From Pseudoscleropodium purum (taxonomy: Eukaryota; Streptophyta; Bryopsida; Hypnales; Brachytheciaceae), in the NCBI GenBank assembly GCA_963969395.1, contig OZ017796.1, positions 8,868,501-8,932,500 of the forward strand: 64,000 nt of DNA, given 5' to 3'. The position numbers and the translations under genes are program-made. Positions 36,723-48,700 of the stretch are shown one piece after another. Under the pieces are notes generated by a model. That model worked only from the letters and a program-made list of their open reading frames with translations, was not told where the DNA came from and did not search any database. Within the stretch, counting starts at the first letter, position 1; every line of letters starts with the position of its first letter.

Positions 36723-37611
36723 GTAGTACACAATGATAGCAAGATTGTTCACACCAAAACCCAAGAAAATGAAGACTATGATTGAAGTTGCAATTGGAAT
36801 CCAAGTAATCAAATTCAATGCAAATTAGGGTTTTCCAATTCTATCACATAAAGCCACCAACAACTCACTACCAATTTTCAATTGTAGACCCCATCATGCC
36901 ATCACTTACTGCCACCATTTCCTAATTGCTATGAATTCAAGAAAACAATGTGCACCTCTAGAATTCACAGTAACTCGGAAGTAGTGCCCTCTAACTTTAA
37001 AAATCTAACCACAAAACATGTCGTCTTCAAAAAAGAAAAAATGCAAATCTCTAGAGCAACTTCAGGCGGGGGATTGGGGAAGACACCATAACAACAATAT
37101 AAATTGGAGACAAACAAAATAAGTTGATACATTGAGTCATTGCAATTAACAAAGACAACATGTAGCTACAACACACCAATGGAGAGCTATAGGAAGAAAA
37201 CCCTCCAAATCCTCCTTGTGAAAACGATGTTCTAGATTGCAGCACCCAATGAAATCTAAATGGCCTAGATCGCACCTTAACGGTCAAAACCTAGCACACG
37301 TTAGAAAAACCAATAACGGATGAATAGAGCCTTTTTGCTAATGAATAGAGACATTGAACAATAATTTGGCTCAAATCTCGATTTTTATCAGAATTTCCAC
37401 TATGTAAATTTTGCGCATGATTTTGTTTGGTAGAACCAAAATGTAAATTAGTCACTTTTAAGATTGTTGGTGGGAAGTAGCTCTAGGATTAGTACAAGAC
37501 AAATAAACAAAAACAAATTCTAACAAAATTTAACAAGTTACTACAACTTGCAATAACTTGCATACAATAGTAAACTTTGATGGAACTCCAATGTTTTTCT
37601 AAGGAAGTTTG

Positions 37612-37655
<44 letters not shown>

Positions 37656-39230
37656 ATTCCTAAAAATAACTATTCAAGTCATTTGACTCAAAAATGGCCA
37701 AAATCAAACTAAGTGGACTCAATGGAGTGTAAGTGTTGAAAATTGACTACGAGTGTTTACAAAAGGGTTGTTTTGAGAATAAGTGCCCTTATATACATTT
37801 TTGAGGGCATCTCCTCCTCTCATTTTCCTACTTGTAAGCTTATCATTTAGGATTTTCATCCTAATTTTTTTATTTTCTACTTTCTATACTAGCAATGGTA
37901 CCAATATGAGAGCATGAAAATGCGAGCTTGTTAGCTTTGAGCATATATATAAGTAAACATACTACAACCATTGAAGGTATTTATAATATAAACACCTATA
38001 ACATAGGTGTATAGTCTTCTAGGCTTATTTGCTCACACTCTTAGACTCACATAACAACAACCCTCTCTATACTAGTCCAAAATTTTAACTTTTGGAGCTA
38101 AAAAGACTCAAAATCACAAATGAATTATACCATTGACTTCAAAAGGTAATTTTTGGTTATAAGAAATCCTCACCCTTTTTCCACTACTAAAAATTCACTG
38201 AAACCTAGAGCCAACTTAAATTAAAAAAAGGATAAAAATTCAACATTTGGAGTTCACTTTTTCAAAAGAAACTAACTAGCCTAAAATTTTTGGAAGGCAC
38301 AAAGAAGTAAAAAAAAACCTCTTTGACCTTGTTCCAATTTCATATGCTCACGAATCATCAAGCAACCTTGTGAATTATCTTTAAATTTACTAGTTTGAGA
38401 GATTCTTATAGGTTCAGGTACTTCTAGCTATTGGAATATCATGAACCTTGTTGAATCACGTTATTAGCATAAAATGAGCTATAATAATTTTTAGTGAGGT
38501 TTTATTGCATTTTGAGTAATTTCTTTGAATTTTTCATTGTAAATTTGGGCAATTGACTATTTGGAAGAGGATCTTCTAAATATTAGAAAATCTCAAAATT
38601 TCTTATAAAACCTCTCATAAAATTCCACAAAAGATGTGTAGGCTCATATTTTTTAAGAACGAGAATTAAATCCTGTTATCTCTTTTAATTTCCGACAACC
38701 AAGGAATTTTTCACACTTAGAAGAATCTTGGAAAATTGATTTCAACGTTGTGTTTATAGAGTGATTTCAATCCTAGAATGCCATGTTCCAATTATAGATG
38801 TCCTCCACTAGTCTATCTTGAATTCTAGACATCTTTAGGCTAACAATTGAGGTTTCTATTACTTCACAAAATTGATTGGGAAAGTGAAGCTTCTCTTTCA
38901 TAATCGATTTGGGGTTTTTATATAGGTTTACCTTTGACCAATTTGGCCATGATCTATCACATACACTATAGATTTAAGCATGAAGGCATATTTCACTCAA
39001 TATCTATAATTTATACCAATTGGGTTTTTTTTTCCTATTCACATTTGGTATTTGAGTTTACTTTAGGGAAAACAATCTAATTAAGACCAAATATTATATT
39101 GGCATGTAACATATCTATTTTGGTTTTACATACCTTTGGGGGCTTTTTGCATAAGAATCCTATCTCAAAGTTGTAAAAAAAAAACCAAAAAAAAACACAA
39201 TGAGTTCTAAGTGACAAATTAAAAGCAAAC
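36723..39230. other. AT-rich intergenic DNA
   Basis: Apart from the CAA microsatellite at 37.61 kb, I see no coding match or structured repeat. Confidence 0.5.
37611..37654. repeat. (CAA)n microsatellite
   Basis: About fifteen uninterrupted CAA/AAC triplets. Confidence 0.95.
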
Positions 39231-39239
39231 AACTTGACA

Positions 39240-39618
39240 TCATTGTCAATACCTTGTGATGCATTTGGAGCTTGTAACCTCAAAAGCCCACTTGAAGTAG
39301 GAATTAGGTAGTCTTCAAAGGATTGAGGCTCAAAATCTAGCACCTTTGCAAGTGATCCTTCAAAGAAAAAAAGATAGTGATTGTTTGCCTCCATTACCGA
39401 AGCTGGATGCAAAATAGGAACTAATGTTTTTCTTCACCACTTCTACCCTCTAGAATTCAATCTTCTTCCCTTCCATTCAAATGATCTCTTTGCAAGCCAA
39501 AGTCAAGGCTTCAATGGCGGCTTTTTTTGCTTGTTTGTTTGCTTTTCGTGAGAAAGACACAACTTGCATTGCCTTTCCCACATCATCGTCTCCACAGTCT
39601 TTGTCTATAGATGCCATC
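39240..39618 (-). pseudogene. Possible two-exon gene fragment, unrecognised
   Basis: On the minus strand an ATG at 39615 opens a 46-codon frame (MASIDKDCGDDDVGKAMQVV, then a Lys/Ala-rich helix). About 100 bases later an acceptor-like CATCCAG at 39401 precedes a frame with EANNHYLFFFEGSLAKVLDF ending at CACAAG|GTATTG, which looks like a donor. Base composition is more gene-like than the flanks. The first frame reaches a stop before any good donor, so the gene is probably broken. I do not recognise the family. Confidence 0.25.
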
Positions 39619-40005
39619 CTACAAGCTTGATAATGAATGAAAACAACATGCTAGATCATACATAGGAAAATAGACAATCACAATCACATAGATAGCACAA
39701 GCACAAATCATTAGCCGCTCAAGTAGGTTAATAAAAAATGAGAAGGTTTGAGGCCTATATAAGTTGCCGGACTTACGTTTTACATCTCTTGAAGTTATGA
39801 ATTGAAGATGCAAGGCCTACATTGTGAAAAATTTATTCACCACTAGCTAGCAATCAATAAAACCAATTGCAAATATGCAAATGATTAAAAAAATGCATAA
39901 TCGACTCCCTCAAATTCATCTATGGCAATACACTTTTTATTGTAGTAGTACAATTCTTTTGCATACAACTTATGGTTTCATTTGCTCTAGTGACATAGCT
40001 TGAAT

Positions 40006-40217
40006 CACTACAAGAGAAAGGGGTGTTTTAAGTGAGATTTTAAATATAGTCCTAAACCTAAGATTATAAGTAATAACCTTTAAGAAGATTTTGAACAAAA
40101 TTTTACTGAAAACACATGTATTTCTAATAAATTTTTTATTTAAAGGTCATTACTTATAATCATATATCTAAGACTATACTTTAAAACTCACTGAAAGCAC
40201 CTCTTTCTCCTATAATG
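40006..40217. mobile_element. CACTA-like fold-back MITE, 212 bp
   Basis: The left end CACTACAAGAGAAAGGGGTG pairs with the right end CACCTCTTTCTCCTATAATG. The arms pair for about 77 bases with about 80% identity. AAT flanks both sides (40003-40005 and 40218-40220), which fits the 3 bp target duplication of CACTA elements. No coding capacity. Confidence 0.8.
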
Positions 40218-40599
40218 AATAGAAAGCACACACCCTACTTTTGGTATACATTAGCAATGTTAACTCCTCCAATCTCACTAGGATAAAGTAAACACCCTAC
40301 TTTTTAGAGGATTGCGGCAACATTTCTATAGCTTGTAGAGGCAACACTAGAAATCAATACAAAGAATAAGAAGAAACTATAGCAACAAAATTGAAGTGTT
40401 GGTGTTAAGAGCAAAGAAAAAGGCATAATCAACAAATTTTAAGTGCCTAACCCTAATGTCACTAGCAACATAGTTATATAGGGATGAGGCAATGTGCACT
40501 TGTCTGACACTATTGCATCACCTCTTGGTGATGACAAGCAATATGCATTGCTTTTGCACCCCTTTTCCTTATTGTCAATTACTCAAACATAATAAGCCG

Positions 40600-41540
40600 G
40601 TACAAAATGGCGCCAAGTGACTTGATTTAATCAAAGTCAACATTTTAGGGGTAGGGTTGGAGTGAATTGGAGTAGATTAATTTTCAATCTAATTTGCTAT
40701 GTAGCATAACACTATTATATGATGTAAAATGCCTTTCCCTCTAAGTTAGATAAATTGGAGGATCAAGTTACTTGGATTCAATCTAATTCCCTCTTTTGTG
40801 GATTAGGAATGGATTGAATTGGAATAGTTCATTTTCAATTGAATTTTCTAAGCACATAGCATGGATTCTACCTTCTAGGTTGATCGGAGGATCAAGTTGC
40901 CTAGATTTAATCTAATCTATTTTTATATGGATTAGGATTGGATTGAATTAGATTAAATTAATTTTCAATCAAATTTTTAGAATGGCACAACATTATTATA
41001 GCATGTAGAATAGGTCCCTCCAAATTGGATTAGAGAATAAAGTTGCCTAAATAGTCAATCTGATCTAGTCCTCTTTTAGATGGATTAGATTTGGATTTTA
41101 CCGGAATAGTTAATTTTCAATTGAATTTTAATTTCTATGTGGCATAACACTATCATATTATGTAGAATTAATGGGTCCTCCTACCAAGTTGGATCGGAGG
41201 ATCAAGTTGTTGGCATTCAATTAAATCCACTCTTGCATGCATTAACTTTGAATTGAATTGGTGTACATTAATTTTCAATCCAACTTTCTATACAATGTAA
41301 CATTATCATATCATGTAAAATAGATCCTCTTCCCATGCAAGTTGGATAAAAGGATCAAGTTTTCTAAATTCAATCCAATTCAATCTTATATAGACTAGGG
41401 TTGAATTGGATTAGAGTAGATTAATCTTCAATCCAATCTCTACATGGTATGAAATGTATTATGTAGTGTGAATTGTCCAAGTTGGATTGGAGGATCAAAT
41501 TGGTTGAATTCAATCCAATCCACTATTGCATAAATTAGGG
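40600..41540. repeat. Degenerate tandem array, about 130-165 bp unit
   Basis: The phrase GGATCAAGTT and a nearby TCAATC(T/C)AATC recur near 40755, 40884, 41032, 41186, 41350 and 41480. Each is followed by ATGGATTAGG.TTGGATTGAAT and TTAATTTTCAATC. Divergence between units is high. Related single units appear at 42.05-42.31 kb. Confidence 0.7.
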
Positions 41541-42049
41541 ATATTCTTTGATATACAAACCTAATTGTCTTTCTCAAATGCATGACTGCTATATTCAATT
41601 GACATTGATGTTTTCATTTAATTAGAGGATGTTTGGAATATCATTCAAATGAATTATTTTTTTAATAAAACTCAATTTAGCATATACTTTACAATAATTT
41701 TGATTGCCCAAACAAGTTATCTCATATCTAATGGACCATTTACACTAGATATTTGTAAAGAGGGCATGCTTGGATACAAGACTATTTAAGTTTTGGAGCA
41801 ACTATAAATTTTTTTAAAGTAAATAGATTTGGTGGCATCTTACGTACTATATTAGGATTTGTAGGATAATTTGACCTACAATACAATTGAAACTCAATAA
41901 TGAAGAAGATGCTTCTATGATGCTCTCTTGATGCTTCTATTTTTCTACCTTGTTTTAGATGGAGCCATTTGGAATGGATAATTATTGGTGGGTAAAATAT
42001 TGAACCTTCTTTTATCAATTTTGTCAACACTAATCCCACAAAATTGAAT

Positions 42050-42310
42050 TCAAGTAGATTATTTTTCAATCCAATCCTTGTGTGGCATAACACTGTCATA
42101 TTATATTGCATGAGGCTTTTCTAAAGTTGGATGGGAGATCAAGTTGTGTAGATTCAATCTACTCCAACTTTGGATGGAAGAGGCTTGAATCGCATTAGAG
42201 TAGATTAATTTTCAACCCAACTTTCTTTGTAGCATACTACTATTATATTATGTTAAATGGGTCTTCTTTCCAAATTAGATTTGAGGATCAAGTTGCCGAG
42301 ATTCAAGAAA
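42050..42310. repeat. Outlying units of the 150 bp array
   Basis: Two units with GATCAAGTTG at 42127 and 42283 and TTAATTTTCAACCCAACTT between them. Confidence 0.6.
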
Positions 42311-43039
42311 CTTTGTAATTGAAGAATCCTATTGGTTAAAAGTTGGAAATTGGCCCCCTAAAGTGTTTACACTAGGGGCGTGTCCAGAAATTTGCTCAAA
42401 TGCTATGGTCCTAGCGTTGAATAAATTTGAGGGGATTTTTTTGGACCCAGACTTAGTCTCAAGGGCCTCAAAAGATAGCATCAATTTTGTAGAACCATTT
42501 TCCTATTATGGGTCCAATTTGCATTAGATACAATTTCTGGCCTCAACAAGGCTTTGCATTACTATTGTTGAAAATGAATAAATTTAATATATATAAAAAA
42601 ATCAAATCAAATATTTTAAATTATTATTATTAATAATAAATATTAAATCTGACATGGATCTCATTTGGTAGTCTCCTGGCCAATTCAAATTGGAAATCAA
42701 AATTGGAAATCAATATTTGAATTAGTAATAATATTTGAATAGTTTTATTAATGTTTTAAAAAATTATATTATTTTCTTGAAAAAAACATTCAATTCAAAT
42801 ATATATATTTAATTTCTTTAAAACACCAAATTGGAACTTAAATTGCAAATTAATTAAAAATTAATTTTTCAATAGAATAATATTTTTTTTATTTACCAAT
42901 AATTTCATTATTTTATATGTTTTTACAAACCCCAAATTGAATCTAAGTTGCTTACACTTTGCTCTAGGTTCAATTTCCAACAAATTTTATTAGTAAACTC
43001 CTTGAATTTAATTAGGAGTTTTTTGAGTCGAAAATGAGG
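42311..43039. other. AT-rich spacer
   Basis: Very AT-rich with no repeat structure that I can define and no coding match. Confidence 0.5.
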
Positions 43040-45085
43040 GTTTCTTTAACCTTAATGTTAACCCGCCCTAAGTTGTTTGGATTCAATCCAATTCGATCAA
43101 CTTTGTATGGAATAATTAGGATTCAATTGGATTGGGATATATCAATTTTCAATCCAATTAGCCTATTAGTATTCTATTCTGAGCTATATTTCACTATGTC
43201 TATGCCAATATAAGTATGTTTCTCCAAATTTAAATCAACATAGTGAGACCACATGCAATTCTAAAAAACACACATTGATTCCTATATGCTATAATACTTT
43301 CATATCAATAGCATGGGGCCCCCTCCAAATGTTGAACCAAGGATTAAGTTGTCTAGATTTAATCCAATCCAACTTTGTAGCTTGACACTTTCATATTGTA
43401 TTGTATTTTCCTCCTCTCATATTTGATTTTGGGATCAAGGTATCTAGATTCAATCCAATTCAATCAACTTTGTATGGATTAGAATTAGATTGGATTGAAA
43501 TTAATCAATTTTCAATCCAATTAGCTTATTAGTGTTTCTATCTAAGCAATATTTTGCTATGTGTGTAATAAGTTTGAGCCAATACAAGCATATCTCTCCA
43601 AATTTAAATCAATATAGTTAGACCACACACAATTCTATAAAAAAATACATTAATTCCTATATGCTATAATATTGTCATATCATATAGCATGGGCCCCCTT
43701 CCAAATGTTGAACCAGGGATCAAGTTGTTTGGATTTAGTCCAATCCAACTTTTTGTGAGTGCTTGATACTTTCATGTCGCGTTGTATTGTCTCCCTCTTG
43801 TATTGTGTTGTCCCTCTTTCATGTTTGATTTGGGAATCAAGGTATGTAGCTTCAATCCAACTCAATCAACTTTGTATGGATTAGGATTCAATTGGATTGG
43901 GATGGATTAATTTTTAATTCAATTAGTCTATTAGTGTTTTTGTTCTAGGCAACATACTACTATGTGTATGTTAGGGTTTAGCCAATACAGATACATCTTT
44001 CCAAAATAAAACCTAGTGACACTATAGGCAATTCTAAAAAACAATTGATTCTTATATGCTATAGTACTATCGTATCACATAGCATGGACCCTCTTCCAAA
44101 TGTTGAACCAGGGATCTAGTTGTCCAGATTTAGTCCAATCCAACTTTCTATGGGTAGCTTGACACTTTCATGTCGTGTTGTATTGTCTCCCTCTCATCTT
44201 GTATTGTCCCCCTTTTGTGTTTGATTTGGGAATCAAGGTATCTAGATTCAATCCAATCCAATCAATTTTGTACGGATTAGGATTCAATTGGATTGGGATG
44301 GATTAATTTCCAATTCAGTTAGCCTATTAGTGTTTTGTTCTAGGCAACATATCGCTGTATGTGTTAGGATTCCAAATTAACCAGCCAATACAGGTACATC
44401 TTTCCAAATTAAAAACTGGTGACACTACAGGCAATTCAAGAAAAAAACATTGATTCTTATATGCTATATTACTATCTTATAACATATCATGGGGCCCTTC
44501 CTATGTTGAACTAGGGATCAAGTTGTCTAGATTTAATCCAATCCAACTTTCTATAGGTAGCCTGACACTTTCATATCATGTTGTATTTTCTTCCTCTCAT
44601 GTTTGATTTTGGGATCAAGGTATCTGAATTCAATCCAATTTGATCAATTTTGTATAAATTAGCATTAGATTGTATTGGAATAAATTAATTTCCAATCTAA
44701 TTAGTCTATTAGTATTTTTGTTCTAACTTCTAAGGAATATAATGCAATGTATGTGATAGGTGTAAGCCAGTATAGCCACGTTTCTCTAAATTTAAACCAA
44801 TGTAGTGAGATCACACATAATTCCCAAAAACACACATTGATTCCTATATACTATAATAGTATTGTATCCTATAGCATGGGACTCATAATGTTGAATCAGA
44901 GGATCAAGTTGTTTGAATTTAATCCAATCCAACTTTCTGTAGGTAGCTTGACATTTTAATATTGTGTTGTATTGTCCCCCTTTTATGTTCGATTTTGGAA
45001 TCAAGGAATCTGGATTCAATTCAATCCAATCTTTGAATGGGTTGGGATTGAATTCAATTGGGGTGGATTAATTTCCACTCCAATC
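43040..45085. repeat. Satellite-like array, about 390 bp unit, 5 copies
   Basis: The phrase AGCATGGGGCCC...CAAATGTTGAACC starts units at 43311, 43687, 44082, 44487 and 44874, spacings 376, 395, 405 and 387. Each unit carries two diverged GATCAAG words followed by ATTCAATCCAATC and a TTAGCCTATTAGTGTTT segment. These words are also those of the shorter array at 40.6-41.5 kb, so the 390 bp unit looks like a higher-order derivative. Confidence 0.85.
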
Positions 45086-45158
45086 ACTATATAGCATTAC
45101 AAAAGGTTAAAATTAAAAGTGGTCAATTTTTTACATTGCGCTTGATTCTTTAATGTCC

Positions 45159-45548
45159 TTACATCCGATATTGTGCAACAAACATCTTCTCATCCTCTAG
45201 ATCTTTTAGGACACACTTTTGAAAATTAACATGTTCAAGATTGAGAGCTCCTCCACATTCGACATAAAACCCTTTGGGGGTAGGGTCCCTAATCTTCAAA
45301 TCTAGTCCCAGAAATCCACGAAATTCCCTCTTAGAATCTGAACCAACTCGTAGATCTACGCCCACCCCTTCATATGAGACCCCTGGGTACACCGCAACGA
45401 AGCCAGGACGGGCGGCCGAACATCTACCTTCCCGCCTGCGGAATCTACGTATGGGAAGATTGGGGTGGGGTCTTGGGTGGTGAGTGATGCCCTTCAGGGT
45501 CTTGTTAATCATGTTCCGCGCTTGTTGGCGTTCTAGTTGTTGTTGCAT
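45159..45548 (-). CDS. Unrecognised 129-codon frame opposite the DCP5 leader
   Basis: The frame is open on the minus strand, in a GC-rich patch at the edge of AT-rich repeats. The C-terminal half looks protein-like ([57 protein letters not shown]). I do not know the family. It could be a divergent neighbour of DCP5, a decayed gene end, or chance openness in the GC-rich DCP5 promoter; a plus-strand frame (45274-45483) is open across the same bases. Confidence 0.25.
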   Translation of the reverse strand: MQQQLERQQARNMINKTLKGITHHPRPHPNLPIRRFRRREGRCSAARPGFVAVYPGVSYEGVGVDLRVGSDSKREFRGFLGLDLKIRDPTPKGFYVECGGALNLEHVNFQKCVLKDLEDEKMFVAQYRM

Positions 45549-45742
45549 TCGTGGTGATCAGCTTGCGAGACGATAACTGTAACGAGCGGCATCCCTCATC
45601 ATGCAGCCGACCTCCGTCGTGCGCTCGTCTATTGATTTTGTCACAGCATTTGGTAGGTCTTGTGTGTGAAGCTCTGTTGGTGCGGGGACATTGGGAGACA
45701 AAGAAGGCGTCTGGGTTGGAGTCCCGCGTAGGGGGAGCAGCA
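45549..45742 (+). promoter_or_regulatory. DCP5 5' leader with an upstream ORF
   Basis: GC-rich sequence directly before the DCP5 start. An ATG at 45601 opens a 22-codon frame ([13 protein letters not shown]...) that stops at 45667-45669, 73 bases before the main ATG. The transcription start is unknown. The frame of DCP5 itself stays open upstream but has no ATG before 45743. Confidence 0.5.
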
Positions 45743-48700
45743 ATGGGCCGCGGGGGAGGGCCCAACACGGCCGATTCCTACATCGGCAGCCTCATCAGTC
45801 TCACTTCCAAGAGTGAGATTCGGTATGAGGGGATTTTGTATACCGTGGACACGGAGAATTCCAACATCGCGCTGCAAAATGGTGGGGTTTCCGTCTTAAT
45901 TTCTTACGGTTGGTTGTGCGCCGGTGGTTAGAAGGACTTAATAAGTGTTGGGTAGGGGCGAAATTTGTTCGAAAGTCTGCGACGAGGTTTTTTTCTTGTC
46001 TGCATAGTTTTAGGGTTTGCGGCGTTAGGGTTTGGTGTCGGAATGAGAAATTGATTCTGACAATTTTACTGTCGAGTTTCTTTGAGCGTCTTTTCGTCTT
46101 CGTGTTTGTGTACTTTCAGCCGTGGTTGAGGTAACGACGACATTGAGTATCCTCATACCCGTTTTTCGTCGTTTGGTTTATTGTGCCTCGACGATGCATC
46201 ATCCCAATTGAGTGTGGAGTTTTGAGAAGTAACGGAAGTTTCCAGTCACTGAGACCGCCGACCCTAATCTTCTGTTGGGAGAAATCATTTTTCAGCTTCT
46301 GAATTGTGTGCCGTCAGAGACTTCTAATGTCACCTAGTGACGAGTACATTTCTTTTCAAAATCATACGATTATTGTCCTTCATATAACTCGCTGGGCGAT
46401 GACTCTTTGTGCTATTGCGGAAATGTAAACTTTGTGCTCTACGAGGTCACTAGTTTCAGCACATCCATCCAGGGTAGTGTGCTGCCCAGAATGGAGAGAA
46501 TGTACGAGAGCTGTACATTCTACAGGATGGTGGCATCTGAGCCGCCCTTGTTCCCACATCCGGAAGCAGAAAATAGTAGTGTGGCAGGTTTATTGTTGTA
46601 GGTCAGGGTGAGATGGCCATGGCTTATGCATCTTTGACGTTGTTTTCGTGCAGTGCGTTCGTATGGAACAGAGGGGCGCAAAAAGGATGGGCCCCAGATT
46701 CCTGCTAGCGACAAAGTATATGACTACATCATCTTTCGAGGATCGGATATCAAGGTTGGAATTACGAAGTTAAAGTTCTACGTTTCTTGGTCCTAGCACC
46801 TCATCCTTATGCTGTTTAGATGCGCTTGTACTTGAATTGGAAAATTTTAAATGTGGTGGCCGTTATTTCGTAGGACTGATGTTGTCTCGCATTTTGTGGA
46901 CAGGATTTGCAAGTGAAGTCGTCTCCACCTCCTTCCTTGCAACCCCCGCCTCCTCCACCGCAACCTGCGGATCCTGCAATTATCTCACTTCAGGTACCCT
47001 AGCTCAAGCTAGTCTTTAATTTTTTGGTGGGGTTAGCTTCAAGAGTATGTACATGTTTGATTTCTTGTGATATGCCAGTTGGAGTATTGACTCTTTAATA
47101 TTTGGAACAAAGATAAAATTGTAGTGCATGCGTTGGTATTATGAGCACGTAATTACCATTTATCTGATCTGTGACTTTAGCAGAGAAGACTATTCTCCTG
47201 GTTTTGTCCCTAATGTCTGTGCTATATTGTGTGATCTGCTCAAGCAGTCTCAGCCGCAGTATCCCCCACCGTCGTCCCTGGGGTCCTATAATGGTGGGCT
47301 GCCAACAGCAGGATCTTCCTCAGAGCCTAGTGCTCCGCCACCTCCTCCTTACATGGGGATGCCACCATCGCAGTACCGGAGCGCTGTGCCTCCTCTCTAT
47401 CCTCCGGCAGGACTACAGTCGTGGGGTCCTCCCCCACCACCTCCTGGCGCCAATGGATCGGCTCTGGCCATGCCAATGTACTGGCAAGGGTACTACAGGC
47501 CGCCACCAGCGGGGCCCATGCAGCATCAGCCCATGCCCCCTCAGCCTCCTCCTTCGTTGGCACCGCCACCGCAAGGTCAGCAGCAGCAACCGCAGCAAGG
47601 CCAGCAGGGTCCTCAAGGTCCTCAGGTATCACCCTTGCCACAGCAGCCACCGGCAGCCACTCGTCCTCCTGCAGCATCGGTAACTGCGCCTAGTTCCAGC
47701 GGTGCAGTGACTTCTGCTTCGCAGTCACAGCCACAGTCAACGAAGGTTTTAGCTGCGAGTGTGCCCAGCTCAGTCCCTCCAGTGGCGCTTCTGATGACAG
47801 CAACTGCAACTCCTGTAATCTTTGCAGAGTCTTCCCATTTTCGTTTGATGCTTTGATGTTTGTGGATAGTGTATGACATTTACTATTGGATGGTTTCCTG
47901 TTTGGTGTTCCAAGATCCAGCACTTGTTATCTGTGCAGGCTTCAAGTGCAGTTAATGCCCCAGTATCTGCTGTGACCTCGGCAGTAGCGACTCCAGTAGC
48001 TTCATCGGTTGGGACGACGGCTTCTGCTCCTGCCTCAGGAGTCCCTGTTTCAGTAGCTTCCAGCTTAGCTTCGACTATGCAAGGCGTGAGTGCAGTGATT
48101 ACACCAGTTGCGAAAAACCCACGTCGCATTGCGGGAAGTGTGCCACCGGCTTCACAGCCTCCAGCTGTTGGAAGCCCCTCTCAAGGACTACATACACCGA
48201 GTGTTCCCAGTGCACCTGCTGTATCTTCTGGTGCTTTGCTGCGACCGCAGAGTGAGGCCGCACAGTCCTCAGGTGCAGTAGCTACAGCTACAAAGTCGGG
48301 AGCAACAACCGTTCCACAGAACCAAGCTTCTTCAAAGGTCGTGGAGCAGAAACAAGTGGAACCGGGAAATGCAGCAAGGCTACCTGTGACGCAAACCTCC
48401 GCACAGGCTGCACCTTCACAGGAACAAGTCAGTCAGCCTCTACTCCCATTGCCTTCGGCTGAACAGAAGCAACCAGGGGTGGCCCAGGTGCGCATCATCT
48501 CCACTTCGCCTGTTCATATGATATTCTCTGAGAGAGGGTGTTAACCTTTTACAAATGTAACTTTGTTGCATTGGTGTGATTAAGCTTTATTGGAATCCTG
48601 ACATCATTGGATTTCAAGGCGTATAATCGGTAAATGCAACTTTGAATGCTGTCGTCGAGTTCTTTTGGGGTATTTGATTCGCGCAACGCATGAAGCGGAA

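Noticed and set aside
41782..42111. 109-codon minus-strand frame
   Set aside because: It lies in AT-rich degenerate repeat sequence, and the composition gives a lysine- and isoleucine-rich product without domains.
47327..47677. Minus-strand 116-codon frame opposite DCP5 exon 4
   Set aside because: Shadow of the proline-rich coding exon; the antisense of Pro/Gln codons stays open by composition.
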